DNA from: Ga0074130 sp035565355
GTDB lineage: Bacteria > Pseudomonadota > Gammaproteobacteria > Burkholderiales > Rhodocyclaceae
Direction: 5' to 3'
DNA length: 64,000 nucleotides
Assembly (NCBI GenBank): GCA_035565355.1
Contig: DATMSM010000020.1
Coordinates: forward strand, 1 to 64,000
Below the pieces are notes generated by a model. That model worked only from the letters and a program-made list of their open reading frames with translations. It was not told the DNA's origin and ran no database searches. This document shows positions 19,372 through 28,676 of this stretch, piece after piece (within the stretch, counting starts at the first letter, position 1; each line of letters opens with the position of its first letter). A program made the position numbers and the translations under genes.

Positions 19372-19392
19372 GTTACGGGTTTTCCCCGTAAC
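19372..19392 (+). promoter_or_regulatory. Hairpin in the ilvB leader
   Basis: GTTACGGG and CCCGTAAC pair across a five-base loop, 26 bases before ilvB. A poorly spaced promoter-like pair (TTGACC at 19344-19349, TATTAA at 19365-19370, 15-base gap) lies just upstream. No branched-chain-rich leader peptide is seen, so classic attenuation is not supported; the hairpin may instead be an operator or mRNA structure. Confidence 0.4.
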
Positions 19393-19418
19393 ACACACCC
19401 CTTTAAGGCGGATTCGTA

Positions 19419-21128
19419 ATGGTATTGACTGGCGCGGAAATTGTAATCAGGTGCCTGCAGGAAGAAAAGGTCGAAATTATTTTCGGCTATCCCGGCGGCT
19501 CGGTCCTGCACATTTATGACGAGCTCTTTAAGCAGGACAAGATCAAGCACATCCTGGTACGCCATGAGCAGGCAGCCGTGCATGCGGCCGACGCCTACTC
19601 GCGTTCCTCGCACAAGGTCGGCGTGTGCATGGTCACCTCAGGCCCGGGCGTCACCAATGCCGTCACCGGCATTGCCACCGCCTACACCGACTCCATCCCC
19701 ATGGTGGTGATCTCGGGGCAGGCACCGACGCACATGATCGGTCAGGATGCCTTCCAGGAGTGCGACACGGTCGGCATCACCCGCCCCTGCGTCAAGCACA
19801 ACTTCCTGGTCAAGGACGTCAAGGATCTGGCGTCGACCATCAAGAAGGCCTTCTACATCGCCAGCACTGGCCGTCCCGGTCCGGTGCTGGTCGACATTCC
19901 CAAGGATCTGGGTGTCGACAAGTGCGAATACGAATATCCCAAGACCGTCTCTATCCGCTCCTACAACCCCGCCACCAAGGGGCATAGCGGCCAGATCAAG
20001 AAGGCCGTCCAGCTGCTGCTGGAAGCCAAGCGTCCGCTCATCTACGCGGGCGGCGGCATCATCCTGTCGAACACCTCGGATCGCCTGACCAAGCTGGCCA
20101 AGATGCTGGAAGTGCCGGTCACCAACACCCTCATGGGTCTGGGCGGCTTCCCCGCGACCGACAAGCAGAACCTCGGCATGCTCGGCATGCACGGCACCTA
20201 CGAGGCCAACATGGCCATGCAGTATGCCGACGTCGTTCTCGCCATCGGTGCGCGCTTCGATGACCGCGTGATCGGCAACCCCGAAGACTACGGTTCGGTG
20301 CCGCGCAAGATCATCCACGTCGATATCGATCCGTCCTCGATCGCCAAGCGCGTCAAGGTGGATGTGCCCATCGTCGGCAACCTCAATGAGGTGCTGGACG
20401 AGCTCATCACCCAGCTCAAGGCTTCCGACGGCAAGGTCGAAGCCAAGGCGCTCGCCGCCTGGTGGAAGGAGATCGACGGCTGGCGCAAGAAGGACAGCCT
20501 CAAGTACAAGATGGGCTCGGAAATCATCATGCCCCAGTACGTGATCGAGAAGCTCTACGAGGTCACCGGTGGCGAAGCCATCGTCACCTCCGACGTCGGT
20601 CAGCACCAGATGTGGGCCGCCCAGTACTACAAGTTCGACAAGCCGCGTCGCTGGCTCAACTCGGGCGGTCTGGGCACCATGGGTTACGGCCTGCCGGCGG
20701 CCATGGGCGCGATCTTCGCTAACCCCAAGACCCCGGTCGCCTGCGTCACCGGCGAAGGCTCGATCCAGATGAACATCCAGGAGATGTCGACCTGCAAGCA
20801 GTTCCGCCTGCCGGTCAAGATCGTGAACCTGAACAACCGTTACCTGGGCATGGTGCGCCAGTGGCAGGAAATGTTCTACGGCAACCGCTACTCCGAGTCG
20901 TATGTGGATGCGCTGCCTGACTTCGTGAAGCTGGCCGAGGCCTATGGCCATGTCGGCATCCAGATCACCAAGCCAGCCGACGTTGAACCCGCCCTGCGCG
21001 AAGCCTTCGTCAAGCACAAGAACGAACTCGTCTTCCTCGACTTCCTCACCGATCCGACCGCCAACGTCTACCCGATGGTTGCCAACGGCAAGGGCCTGTC
21101 GGAAATGGTTCTGGCTGAGGACCTCTAA
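19419..21128 (+). CDS. ilvB: Acetolactate synthase large (catalytic) subunit
   Basis: A 569-residue thiamine-diphosphate enzyme of valine, leucine and isoleucine synthesis, forming acetolactate or acetohydroxybutyrate. Visible features are the cofactor-activating glutamate in RHEQAAVHAADAY, the central FAD-binding region, and the ThDP motif GEGSIQMNIQEM ending in NLNN. The small subunit follows four bases later and ilvC after it, so the gene opens the ilvBHC operon. Confidence 0.97.
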   Translation: MVLTGAEIVIRCLQEEKVEIIFGYPGGSVLHIYDELFKQDKIKHILVRHEQAAVHAADAYSRSSHKVGVCMVTSGPGVTNAVTGIATAYTDSIPMVVISGQAPTHMIGQDAFQECDTVGITRPCVKHNFLVKDVKDLASTIKKAFYIASTGRPGPVLVDIPKDLGVDKCEYEYPKTVSIRSYNPATKGHSGQIKKAVQLLLEAKRPLIYAGGGIILSNTSDRLTKLAKMLEVPVTNTLMGLGGFPATDKQNLGMLGMHGTYEANMAMQYADVVLAIGARFDDRVIGNPEDYGSVPRKIIHVDIDPSSIAKRVKVDVPIVGNLNEVLDELITQLKASDGKVEAKALAAWWKEIDGWRKKDSLKYKMGSEIIMPQYVIEKLYEVTGGEAIVTSDVGQHQMWAAQYYKFDKPRRWLNSGGLGTMGYGLPAAMGAIFANPKTPVACVTGEGSIQMNIQEMSTCKQFRLPVKIVNLNNRYLGMVRQWQEMFYGNRYSESYVDALPDFVKLAEAYGHVGIQITKPADVEPALREAFVKHKNELVFLDFLTDPTANVYPMVANGKGLSEMVLAEDL

Positions 21129-21132
21129 GATC

Positions 21133-21624
21133 ATGCGCCATCTGATTTCCATTCTTCTCGAAAACGAAGCGGGCGCTCTGGCCCGCGTTTCCGGCCTGTT
21201 CTCTGCCCGTGGCTACAACATCGAATCGCTGACCGTCGCACCCACCGAGGATCCCTCGATGTCGCGCATGACCATCGTCAGCATCGGTTCGGCCGACGTC
21301 ATCGAACAGATCACCAAGCAGCTCAACAAGCTGATCGACGTGGTCAAGGTAGTTGATCTCTCCGAGGCTGCCCACGTCGAGCGCGAGCTCATGCTCATCA
21401 AGGTCCGCGCCACTGGCAAGGATCGCGAGGAAATGAAGCGCATGGCGGATATCTTCCGCGGCAACATCATCGACGTGACCGACTCGACCTATCTGATTGA
21501 GCTGACCGGCGACAGCGTCAAGCTGGACGCCTTCATCAATGCGATCGATAACGATCTGATCCTCGAAACCGTACGCACCGGTGTCTGCGGCGTTGGCCGT
21601 GGAGATCGGATTTTGAAGGCTTGA
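21133..21624 (+). CDS. ilvH: Acetolactate synthase small (regulatory) subunit
   Basis: A 163-residue regulatory subunit with an N-terminal ACT domain (HLISILLENEAGALARVSGLFSARGYNIESL) that binds valine for feedback inhibition, and the usual C-terminal domain ending TGVCGVGRGDRILKA. The ATG at 21133 lies four bases after ilvB. Its last codons and stop sit inside a 17-bp perfect inverted repeat (21608-21644). Confidence 0.97.
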   Translation: MRHLISILLENEAGALARVSGLFSARGYNIESLTVAPTEDPSMSRMTIVSIGSADVIEQITKQLNKLIDVVKVVDLSEAAHVERELMLIKVRATGKDREEMKRMADIFRGNIIDVTDSTYLIELTGDSVKLDAFINAIDNDLILETVRTGVCGVGRGDRILKA

Positions 21625-21644
21625 TTCTCAAGCCTTCAAAATCC
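21608..21644 (+). repeat. 17-bp perfect inverted repeat enclosing the ilvH stop codon
   Basis: Arms 21608-21624 and 21628-21644 are exact complements with a three-base loop, and the TGA stop of ilvH (21622-21624) is the end of the first arm. A second small GC stem (AAGGGG/CCCCTT, near 21663-21680) follows before ilvC. No T-run follows the long hairpin, so it may reduce or protect rather than end transcription between ilvH and ilvC. Confidence 0.75.
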
Positions 21645-21718
21645 TCACCAAATTTAAATGCAAAGGGGCTCCGCCCCCTTGGAACCCCTTACTAGTTAGT
21701 TATCCCAAGGAAAAACAC

Positions 21719-22735
<1,017 letters not shown>

Positions 22736-22758
22736 GAAGGCCTTGCTGCGGTAGAATC

Positions 22759-22789
22759 AAAAAGGGCACAGTGCGCTGTGCCCTTTTTT
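22759..22789 (+). terminator. Intrinsic terminator after ilvC
   Basis: A stem AAAAAGGGCACAG pairing with CTGTGCCCTTTTT around a TGCG loop, followed by the T-run. It lies between ilvC and psd. Confidence 0.88.
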
Positions 22790-22819
22790 AATGTTTTTCA
22801 CCTACTGACCCGGAGTGTC

Positions 22820-23461
22820 ATGAGCAACTATCCTCACCCTCTGCTGGCCCGCGAAGGCTGGCCTTTCATCATCGGTTCCGGCATTGTTGCAGCCGCCGTG
22901 ACTTATGCATGCGGCTGGGGATGGGCGGCGCCCGTCTGGATTTTCTTTGTCTTCTGCGTGCAGTTCTTCCGCGATCCGCCGCGCGAGATTCCGCAGGGTG
23001 ACAAGCTCGTTCTGTCGCCCGCCGACGGTCGCATCGTCGCCATCGAGCCGGTACGCGATCCCTGGCTGGAGCGCGATACGCTCAAGGTCAGCGTGTTCAT
23101 GAACGTGTTCAACGTGCACTCCAACCGCAGCCCGGTGGATGGCGAAGTGAAGCAAGTCTGGTATCACCCGGGCAAGTTCATCAATGCCGATCTGGCCAAG
23201 GCCTCGACCGAGAATGAGCGCAATGCCCTGCATATCCGCACTGGCGAGCATGACGTCACCTGCGTCCAGGTGGCCGGCCTGATCGCGCGCCGCATCCTGT
23301 GTTATGTCGAGGCGGGCGCCCAACTGAGCCGCGGTCAGCGCTATGGCTTCATCCGTTTCGGTTCGCGCGTGGATGTCTATCTGCCGGTCGACAGCCGCGT
23401 CAAGGTCACCATCGGCGACAAGGTCAGCGCGACCACGACCGTGCTGGCGGAACTTCCGTAA
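22820..23461 (+). CDS. psd: Phosphatidylserine decarboxylase (type II, short form)
   Basis: A 213-residue proenzyme making phosphatidylethanolamine from phosphatidylserine. The membrane-embedded N-terminus (about residues 12-45) is followed by FMNVFNVHSNRSPVDG and the RFGSRVD site, where self-cleavage at Gly-Ser generates the pyruvoyl group. The length matches the short bacterial/archaeal-like form. The start at 22820 has GGAG upstream; the frame continues upstream through the ilvC terminator, which is unlikely to be coding. pssA, the preceding step of the pathway, is the next gene. Confidence 0.95.
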   Translation: MSNYPHPLLAREGWPFIIGSGIVAAAVTYACGWGWAAPVWIFFVFCVQFFRDPPREIPQGDKLVLSPADGRIVAIEPVRDPWLERDTLKVSVFMNVFNVHSNRSPVDGEVKQVWYHPGKFINADLAKASTENERNALHIRTGEHDVTCVQVAGLIARRILCYVEAGAQLSRGQRYGFIRFGSRVDVYLPVDSRVKVTIGDKVSATTTVLAELP

Positions 23462-23516
23462 GCTGGCGCAGGTCTCTGCGTATAATTGCCCATTACTTTT
23501 GTTGCAGGCCAAGCCC

Positions 23517-24293
23517 ATGTCGGATTCGAACACCGGACAACGTAAACCGCTGCTGACCGCAGAGCGTCGCCGTCGCAGCATCTACATCCTGCCCAACCTG
23601 TTCACGACGGCCAATCTGTTTTGCGGCTTCTATGCCGTGGTGCAGGCGATGAACGGCAATTACGAGTATTCGGCCATTGCCATCTTCATCGCCATGCTGC
23701 TTGACGGCGTTGATGGTCGCGTGGCGCGCATGACGCACACACAGAGCGAATTCGGCGTCGAGTACGACTCCCTGTGCGACATGCTGTCCTTTGGCGCCGC
23801 CCCGGCACTGGTCATGTACGAGTGGGCCTTGCGCGGCATGGGCAAGCTGGGCTGGATCGCCGCCTTCATCTACTGCGCCGGTGCTGCCTTGCGCCTGGCT
23901 CGCTTCAACACCAACGTCGGCGTGGTCGACAAGCGCTTCTTCCAAGGCTTGCCCAGCCCGGCGGCGGCCTCGCTGATCGCCGGCATGGTCTGGGTCATGA
24001 ACGACTTCGGCTGGACCGGCGAGGAGCTGCGTGTCTATGCTTGCGTCCTGACCATCTTTGCCGGCCTGACCATGATCAGCAACGTGCCCTACTGGAGCGG
24101 CAAGGAAATCAATCTGCGCAAGAGCGTTCCCTTCATCGTGGTCGCCGCGATTGCCATCTTCTTTGCCCTGACTGCTTTCTACCCACCCGGCGTACTATTC
24201 GCCCTGTTCCTGGTTTATGCGGCTTCGGGCTACGTCCTGCTGGTGTGGCGTTTCTCGCGGCGCAACAAGGCGCCGCTTACCCCGGTAGAGTAA
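23517..24293 (+). CDS. pssA: CDP-diacylglycerol-serine O-phosphatidyltransferase
   Basis: A 258-residue integral membrane enzyme that makes phosphatidylserine from CDP-diacylglycerol and serine. The CDP-alcohol phosphotransferase motif (D-G-x-D-G-R-x-A-R, then G-x3-D-x3-D) is complete in the segment around residues 65-90 (DGVDGRVARM and EFGVEYDSLCD), and about eight membrane segments follow. A TATAAT is present at 23481-23486 but without a convincing -35. It lies 55 bases after psd. Confidence 0.96.
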   Translation: MSDSNTGQRKPLLTAERRRRSIYILPNLFTTANLFCGFYAVVQAMNGNYEYSAIAIFIAMLLDGVDGRVARMTHTQSEFGVEYDSLCDMLSFGAAPALVMYEWALRGMGKLGWIAAFIYCAGAALRLARFNTNVGVVDKRFFQGLPSPAAASLIAGMVWVMNDFGWTGEELRVYACVLTIFAGLTMISNVPYWSGKEINLRKSVPFIVVAAIAIFFALTAFYPPGVLFALFLVYAASGYVLLVWRFSRRNKAPLTPVE

Positions 24294-24307
24294 GTCCGAA
24301 GCGGGCT

Positions 24308-24679
24308 TTAGCCGGCCCGCCGCGGCTGGCTGCTGCGGGTAGCGCGAGCGTAGTAGATCGCGCTGAAGAAGAAGAGCAGGGTCAGAACGGTTTCGGCGAT
24401 TGCGAGCTGTTGCGACAGTCCCGTATCCGAGGTGGCACGTACTGTCCCCTCGGTGAAGTAGAACAGGATCGCCATCGACATCCACTGGTAGGTATAGCGC
24501 CTGCCGCGCAGGATGCCGAATAGCGCAATCAGCAGCGGCACCACCTTCAGCACCAGCATGGAGCCGCCCGGCCGCAGCGGCGCGAGCCACAGTTCCCAGG
24601 CAGTACACAGCATGATCAGTGCGACCAGACTGGCGCTGCTGATGGCGCCCAGCAGCCGGGCGTTGTGCAGAAGGCTCAT
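24308..24679 (-). CDS. DUF2069 membrane protein
   Basis: A 123-residue protein with four hydrophobic segments (about residues 12-30, 42-58, 66-80 and 93-110), matching the DUF2069 pattern (LWLAPLRPGGSMLVLKVVPLL, GRRYTYQWMSM, YFTEGTVRA). Function unknown. DUF2069 genes are often next to wrbA in Beta- and Gammaproteobacteria, as here, where it overlaps wrbA by four bases. It is convergent with pssA. Confidence 0.9.
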   Translation of the reverse strand: MSLLHNARLLGAISSASLVALIMLCTAWELWLAPLRPGGSMLVLKVVPLLIALFGILRGRRYTYQWMSMAILFYFTEGTVRATSDTGLSQQLAIAETVLTLLFFFSAIYYARATRSSQPRRAG

Positions 24680-25269
24680 GGCGCCAGTTTCCGTGCGGTT
24701 TCGGCGAGACGACGGCCTAGTGCGACGGCGAGCTTACGCTCGGTTTCGCTGGGCTCGTGGCGAGCTTCGCTGCCGCTGACGTGGCTGGCGCCGTAGGGGC
24801 CGCCGCCTTCGCGCGTCGTCGTGAGTTCCGCCTCGGTGAAGGGCAGGCCGACCAGAATCATGCCGTGATGCAGGAGCGGCATCATCATCGTGAGCAGCGT
24901 GCTTTCCTGGCCGCCGTGCATGCTGGTGCCCGAGGTGAATACTGCCGCAGGTTTGCCGGCCAGCGTGCCGGCCAGCCAGTCGGCGGCGGTCGAGTCCCAG
25001 AAGTATTTCATCGGCGCGGCCATGTTGCCGAAGCGCACCGGGCTGCCCAGTGCAAGGCCGACGCACTCGGCCAGATCGTTCAACTCGACATAAGGCGCAC
25101 CGCTGGCCGGGACGTCGGGCTCGGTTGCCTCACAGACGGCAGACACGCGTGGCACGGTACGCAGGCGCGCCGCCATGCCGTCCACCTGCTCGATGCCGCG
25201 GGCAATGGCTTGCGCCAGTTGGCGTGTACCACCGTGGTGGCTGTAATAAAGCACCAGGATTTCCTGCAT
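24676..25269 (-). CDS. wrbA: NAD(P)H:quinone oxidoreductase, WrbA family
   Basis: A 197-residue flavodoxin-like protein. The FMN phosphate loop is YYSHHGGTRQLA near the N-terminus, and GSPVRFGNMAAPMKYFWDSTA and SGTSMHGGQESTLL are the usual WrbA flavin contacts. These enzymes reduce quinones by two electrons. The sequence between residues 130 and 160 is slightly reduced relative to E. coli WrbA but complete. Confidence 0.93.
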   Translation of the reverse strand: MQEILVLYYSHHGGTRQLAQAIARGIEQVDGMAARLRTVPRVSAVCEATEPDVPASGAPYVELNDLAECVGLALGSPVRFGNMAAPMKYFWDSTAADWLAGTLAGKPAAVFTSGTSMHGGQESTLLTMMMPLLHHGMILVGLPFTEAELTTTREGGGPYGASHVSGSEARHEPSETERKLAVALGRRLAETARKLAP

Positions 25270-25309
25270 TCTTTTTCTGCTTTGCGATAGATGGATTCCG
25301 GACGATTAT

Positions 25310-26125
25310 ATGCCCATGTTGCTGACCCCATTCCGGCTGGTGGGCCGGGTTATCCATCGCTATCGCAGCGAACGTTGCGGGCAGACGGCGGCCGCGCTTG
25401 CTTTCACCACGGTACTGGGCGTGGTGCCCATGATTGCGGGCGCGGTGGCGCTGATCTCCATCCTGCCCTTCGGCAGCGGCCTGGGCGCTGCGGTGCAGAA
25501 GTTTCTGCTGGCCAATCTGTTGCCGGACAAGGCGGGTGTGGTCATCGCCAAGTATGTAAGCCAGTTTGCCAGCAAGGCTGTGCGCTTGACCTGGATAGGC
25601 GTGGCGGTGCTGACCGTGACCGCCTTGCTGCAGATGCTGACCATAGAAAGCGCATTCAACATGATCTGGCGCGTGCGCACGCCACGCCCCTGGTTCAAGC
25701 GCATTCTGCTGCATGCTAGCGCTCTGTTGGTGGGGCCGGTGCTGTTCGGTATTGCGCTGGTGGCGGTCACCTACCTGGTGACGACCTCGCTGGGTTTGCT
25801 CAGCGATCCCAGCGACTGGTTTGCCGGTTTCCTGATTCGCGCCCTGCCATTCGTGCTCATGGTGTGGCTGTTCGGGCTGCTCTACTGGGGTGTGCCCAAC
25901 CGGCCTGTGCTCAAGGCGCATGCCCTGTTCGGCGGGGTGTTCACCGCCGGCTGCATGACCGGCATACAGAAGCTGCTGAGCATTTACTTCACCCACTTCA
26001 CAGCGCAGACGGTGATCTACGGCACTTTTGCCGCCGTACCAGTATTCCTGTTGTGGCTGTACCTGTCCTGGAGTGTGATTTTGGTCGGCGCCTATATCGT
26101 TGCCGAACTGCCGCAGAGCGAATAG
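25310..26125 (+). CDS. YihY/BrkB family inner-membrane protein
   Basis: A 271-residue polytopic membrane protein with about six hydrophobic segments and the family features F...RC..TAAALAFTT, LTVTALLQMLTIESAFN and the C-terminal YLSWSVILVGAYI. The family is sometimes called ribonuclease BN by mistake; it is a transporter-like membrane protein without proven function. It lacks the longer C-terminal extension of some relatives. It is divergent from wrbA and convergent with the next gene, three bases away. Confidence 0.9.
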   Translation: MPMLLTPFRLVGRVIHRYRSERCGQTAAALAFTTVLGVVPMIAGAVALISILPFGSGLGAAVQKFLLANLLPDKAGVVIAKYVSQFASKAVRLTWIGVAVLTVTALLQMLTIESAFNMIWRVRTPRPWFKRILLHASALLVGPVLFGIALVAVTYLVTTSLGLLSDPSDWFAGFLIRALPFVLMVWLFGLLYWGVPNRPVLKAHALFGGVFTAGCMTGIQKLLSIYFTHFTAQTVIYGTFAAVPVFLLWLYLSWSVILVGAYIVAELPQSE

Positions 26126-26128
26126 GGC

Positions 26129-27688
26129 TCAGCTAACAGGGTGTTGAATGCGTTCGAATTCAAACAGCTCAATGCTTGCCGTCTGCGTTGCCAGTTGCAG
26201 GGGCTGACATTCGGCGACCTGCAGCTTGCCCGCCTCTTCCTGCATCAGGGCGACCGTCCCGGTTTCGTATACGCCGCGCTCGGTCAGTAGCGTTTCGCCG
26301 CGGCCGGTGCCGCTGATCGGCGGTAGCAAGAGGGCCGGAATCGGGGCATCCGGCCGTGAGGCCGTGGCGATGCGCACGGCCTTTGCGTGCGGCGCCAGGA
26401 CCTCCAGACCCATTTCCAGATGCTCGGGATTTTCGCTACGCACCCAGCGCACGATGCACAGGCTCCACGGTTCCTTGTCATTGCGCCGGATGCCCAGCAC
26501 AGAACCGGCCAGCAGCCCCGGCATATCTCCTGCGATGTGCATGGCAGCATAACCGGCCGGGCTGTCGTTCATCACCTGCCACTCGTTGATGGCCTGCACC
26601 GCAGCATTGCCGGTCAGATCGCCGTTCAGCAAGGCCCATAGCGTGGACAGGCGCGGGCAGACCTCGATGCGGTAACTGCCGCGCCGCCGATTGTGCCGCC
26701 GCTGCGGCGGGCTCAGCCAGCGGCGCGCGGCGTGGTGCAGCACATTACGCCACGCCCGTGGCGCGGTGAGATTGTCGAGGCTGGCCTGGGTGAGCTTGCC
26801 CAGCGTCTGGCAGGAGTAGAAGATCAGTCCGTCGGCGCTGGGCGGCGCACGCCGGTTGGCCGGCGTGGGCGCGCGCTCGTCATTGGTGTCCACCCATAGC
26901 CAAGCCTCGGTCTTCTTGGGTGCCTGGGTGCTCAGCTCAAGCTGGGCGGCCAGATGTTCGGCGTGGCGCCACAGGAACTCCTGCTCGCGCGGCGTCAGCG
27001 CCTCGGCCTGGGCGGCGTGGATGGCCAGGAGCAGGTGCAGGGTCTGCTGTGTCGGGCTGTCGAGATACTTGTCGGGCGCCTGCTGGTGGTTGAGCAGCAG
27101 CAGGTTCACCTGCTTCCAGAAGCCGGGAGGCGTGCCGCTGGCGGCACGCAGCGACAGCTCGTACTGGCGCCGCAGGCTGCCCAGCGCGCGCGCCGCCAGT
27201 GTGTCACGTCGCCGCTTGGGGCGCTGGAAGCCTTCGCTGATGGTGTGTTGCAGCAGCCTGAGAAACCCCTCGGCCAGATGGCCATGCAGGTCGACCAGAC
27301 TCTGGCTGAGAATGCGCAGATTGCGCGGCAAGGGCGTGCTGACGTCGAGCAGCAGCGGAAAGACCAGCTTGTGTACGCGGGCGACGCGGGGCTCGAACAG
27401 GTCAAGTAGGCGCAGCAGCACGCGCGGCTGCATATTCATGGCAATGACGGTACGCAGGTGACGGCGCAGCGGGATGAGATCGTCGAGGGGATCTTCGCTC
27501 TTGCTGCCCAGCCAGTCGAGTATCTCGTTGATGGCGGGGGCGTCGGCCTGGGTGTCGTCTGGGGGCACGCGTCGTTTTGGATAATGGTTCTGGATAGCGA
27601 AGGATTCTAGAGGAATTCGCCTGTCCGGGCCCATTGCCGCAGCAGATTGCACCGCCAGAGCATGGCTTTTTTGCCATGTCCGTGCCAT
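26129..27688 (-). CDS. Large protein with a PilZ-like C-terminal region
   Basis: A 519-residue soluble protein not recognised by name. Residues 60-320 are predicted helical. The C-terminal part has RGSYR (an RxxxR motif, about residue 343) and, after a longer spacer than usual, NDSPAG (an [D/N]xSxxG motif), then a VRWVRSENPEHLEMGLEVL strand pattern like the end of PilZ domains. Those motifs bind cyclic di-GMP in PilZ proteins, so a c-di-GMP receptor role is inferred. The start is uncertain: AGGAGG touches the ATG at 27688 directly, and another methionine at 27634 is possible. Confidence 0.65.
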   Translation of the reverse strand: MARTWQKSHALAVQSAAAMGPDRRIPLESFAIQNHYPKRRVPPDDTQADAPAINEILDWLGSKSEDPLDDLIPLRRHLRTVIAMNMQPRVLLRLLDLFEPRVARVHKLVFPLLLDVSTPLPRNLRILSQSLVDLHGHLAEGFLRLLQHTISEGFQRPKRRRDTLAARALGSLRRQYELSLRAASGTPPGFWKQVNLLLLNHQQAPDKYLDSPTQQTLHLLLAIHAAQAEALTPREQEFLWRHAEHLAAQLELSTQAPKKTEAWLWVDTNDERAPTPANRRAPPSADGLIFYSCQTLGKLTQASLDNLTAPRAWRNVLHHAARRWLSPPQRRHNRRRGSYRIEVCPRLSTLWALLNGDLTGNAAVQAINEWQVMNDSPAGYAAMHIAGDMPGLLAGSVLGIRRNDKEPWSLCIVRWVRSENPEHLEMGLEVLAPHAKAVRIATASRPDAPIPALLLPPISGTGRGETLLTERGVYETGTVALMQEEAGKLQVAECQPLQLATQTASIELFEFERIQHPVS

Positions 27689-27772
27689 CCTCCTGGGCCT
27701 GCCCTGAAACTCTTGTGGAAACAGCAGTCTAGGCTGTATCTAAGCGGCTGTGCCCGGATGTGGCTTAAGCAT

Positions 27773-27800
27773 TGATTCAGGCGGAGTTTTCCCCTATAAT
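27773..27800 (+). promoter_or_regulatory. Sigma-70-type promoter of rpsP-rimM-trmD-rplS
   Basis: TTGATT (27773-27778) and TATAAT (27795-27800) are separated by 16 bases, about 43 bases before rpsP. Placement fits the promoter of the ribosomal operon. Confidence 0.65.
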
Positions 27801-27842
27801 CGCGGGCTTTCCCGAATTTCCACCGGAACGAGGTTCCAAAAA

Positions 27843-28097
27843 ATGGTTGTTATCCGTCTTGCACGTAGCGGCGCCAAGAAGCGCCCCTTCTTCAACATCG
27901 TCGTGACCGACTCGCGCAATCGCCGCGATGGCCGTTTCATCGAGCGCGTTGGCTTTTTCAACCCGGTTGCTTCCGGCAATGCCGAAAGTCTGGTTGTGAA
28001 CGCTGAACGCCTGGCCTTCTGGCAAAGCCAAGGCGCGCAACTGTCGCCGACCGCTGCTCGTCTGGTCAAGCAACTCGGCGAAAAGAAGGCTGCTTAA
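27843..28097 (+). CDS. rpsP: 30S ribosomal protein S16
   Basis: An 84-residue S16, beginning MVVIRLARSGAKKRPFFNIVV, the canonical N-terminus; normal length. S16 is needed for 30S assembly. The frame extends upstream across the promoter, so the ATG at 27843 is the true start. First gene of the four-gene operon that continues with rimM. Confidence 0.97.
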   Translation: MVVIRLARSGAKKRPFFNIVVTDSRNRRDGRFIERVGFFNPVASGNAESLVVNAERLAFWQSQGAQLSPTAARLVKQLGEKKAA

Positions 28098-28142
28098 GCC
28101 ACTCGAGCAACTGTCGCGCATGATCGGGCTGGGGCCGCACGC

Positions 28143-28661
28143 ATGATCGTGCTTGGTCGCTTGGTTGCCCCGTATGGCGTGCGCGGCTGGTTCAAGCTGC
28201 ACCCCTTCGCCGATGATCCGGCGGCATGGTGCGGGCTGCCTCAGTGGTGGCTGGCAGTCGATGCCGATCAGGCGCCCGAGACGTGGCGCGCGTACAAGCT
28301 GGACGAAGTACGCGAGCATGGCAAGGGCCTGATCGTCAAGCTGGCTGGCATCGACGACCGAAGCGCTGCGGAGGCTTTGCAGGGCGCCTATATTGGCGCA
28401 CCACGCGAGGCCATGCCCGAGGTTGAGGCTGACGAGTTCTACTGGGACGATTTGATCGGCCTTGAAGTCAGAAGTGAGCAGGGCGTAAGCCTGGGCAAGG
28501 TGACTTCCCTGATTTCCGCCGCCGCCAATGATGTGCTGGTGGTTGAGGAAGGTGAGGGCGAGCACAGGCAGAAGCGTTTGCTGCCCTTCGTCGGCGCGGT
28601 GGTGCTGGAGGTGGACAAGGCGGGCGGAGTGATCCGCGTGGCCTGGGAACGGGACTGGTAA
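28143..28661 (+). CDS. rimM: Ribosome maturation factor RimM
   Basis: A 172-residue 16S rRNA processing factor that binds S19 during 30S maturation. The N-terminal barrel begins VLGRLVAPYGVRGWFKL, and the C-terminal PRC-barrel contains EADEFYWDDLIGLEV and the RLLPFVGAVV segment. It sits between rpsP and trmD, its conserved place. Confidence 0.96.
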   Translation: MIVLGRLVAPYGVRGWFKLHPFADDPAAWCGLPQWWLAVDADQAPETWRAYKLDEVREHGKGLIVKLAGIDDRSAAEALQGAYIGAPREAMPEVEADEFYWDDLIGLEVRSEQGVSLGKVTSLISAAANDVLVVEEGEGEHRQKRLLPFVGAVVLEVDKAGGVIRVAWERDW

Positions 28662-28676
28662 GGAGTGGCTGGAGCG

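Noticed and set aside
23481..23486. TATAAT before pssA as a promoter
   Set aside because: No matching -35 and the site overlaps the psd-pssA gap where co-transcription is likely.
24296..24322. GC hairpin (GCGGGC/GCCCGC) between pssA and the DUF2069 gene as a terminator
   Set aside because: Only six base pairs, no T-run, and it lies partly in coding sequence of the DUF2069 gene.
27402..27677. Alternative frame at the start of the PilZ-like gene with a well-spaced AGGAGG
   Set aside because: The 91-codon frame gives a basic, low-complexity peptide without similarity I recognise and runs within the larger gene; a frameshift cannot be excluded but is not supported.
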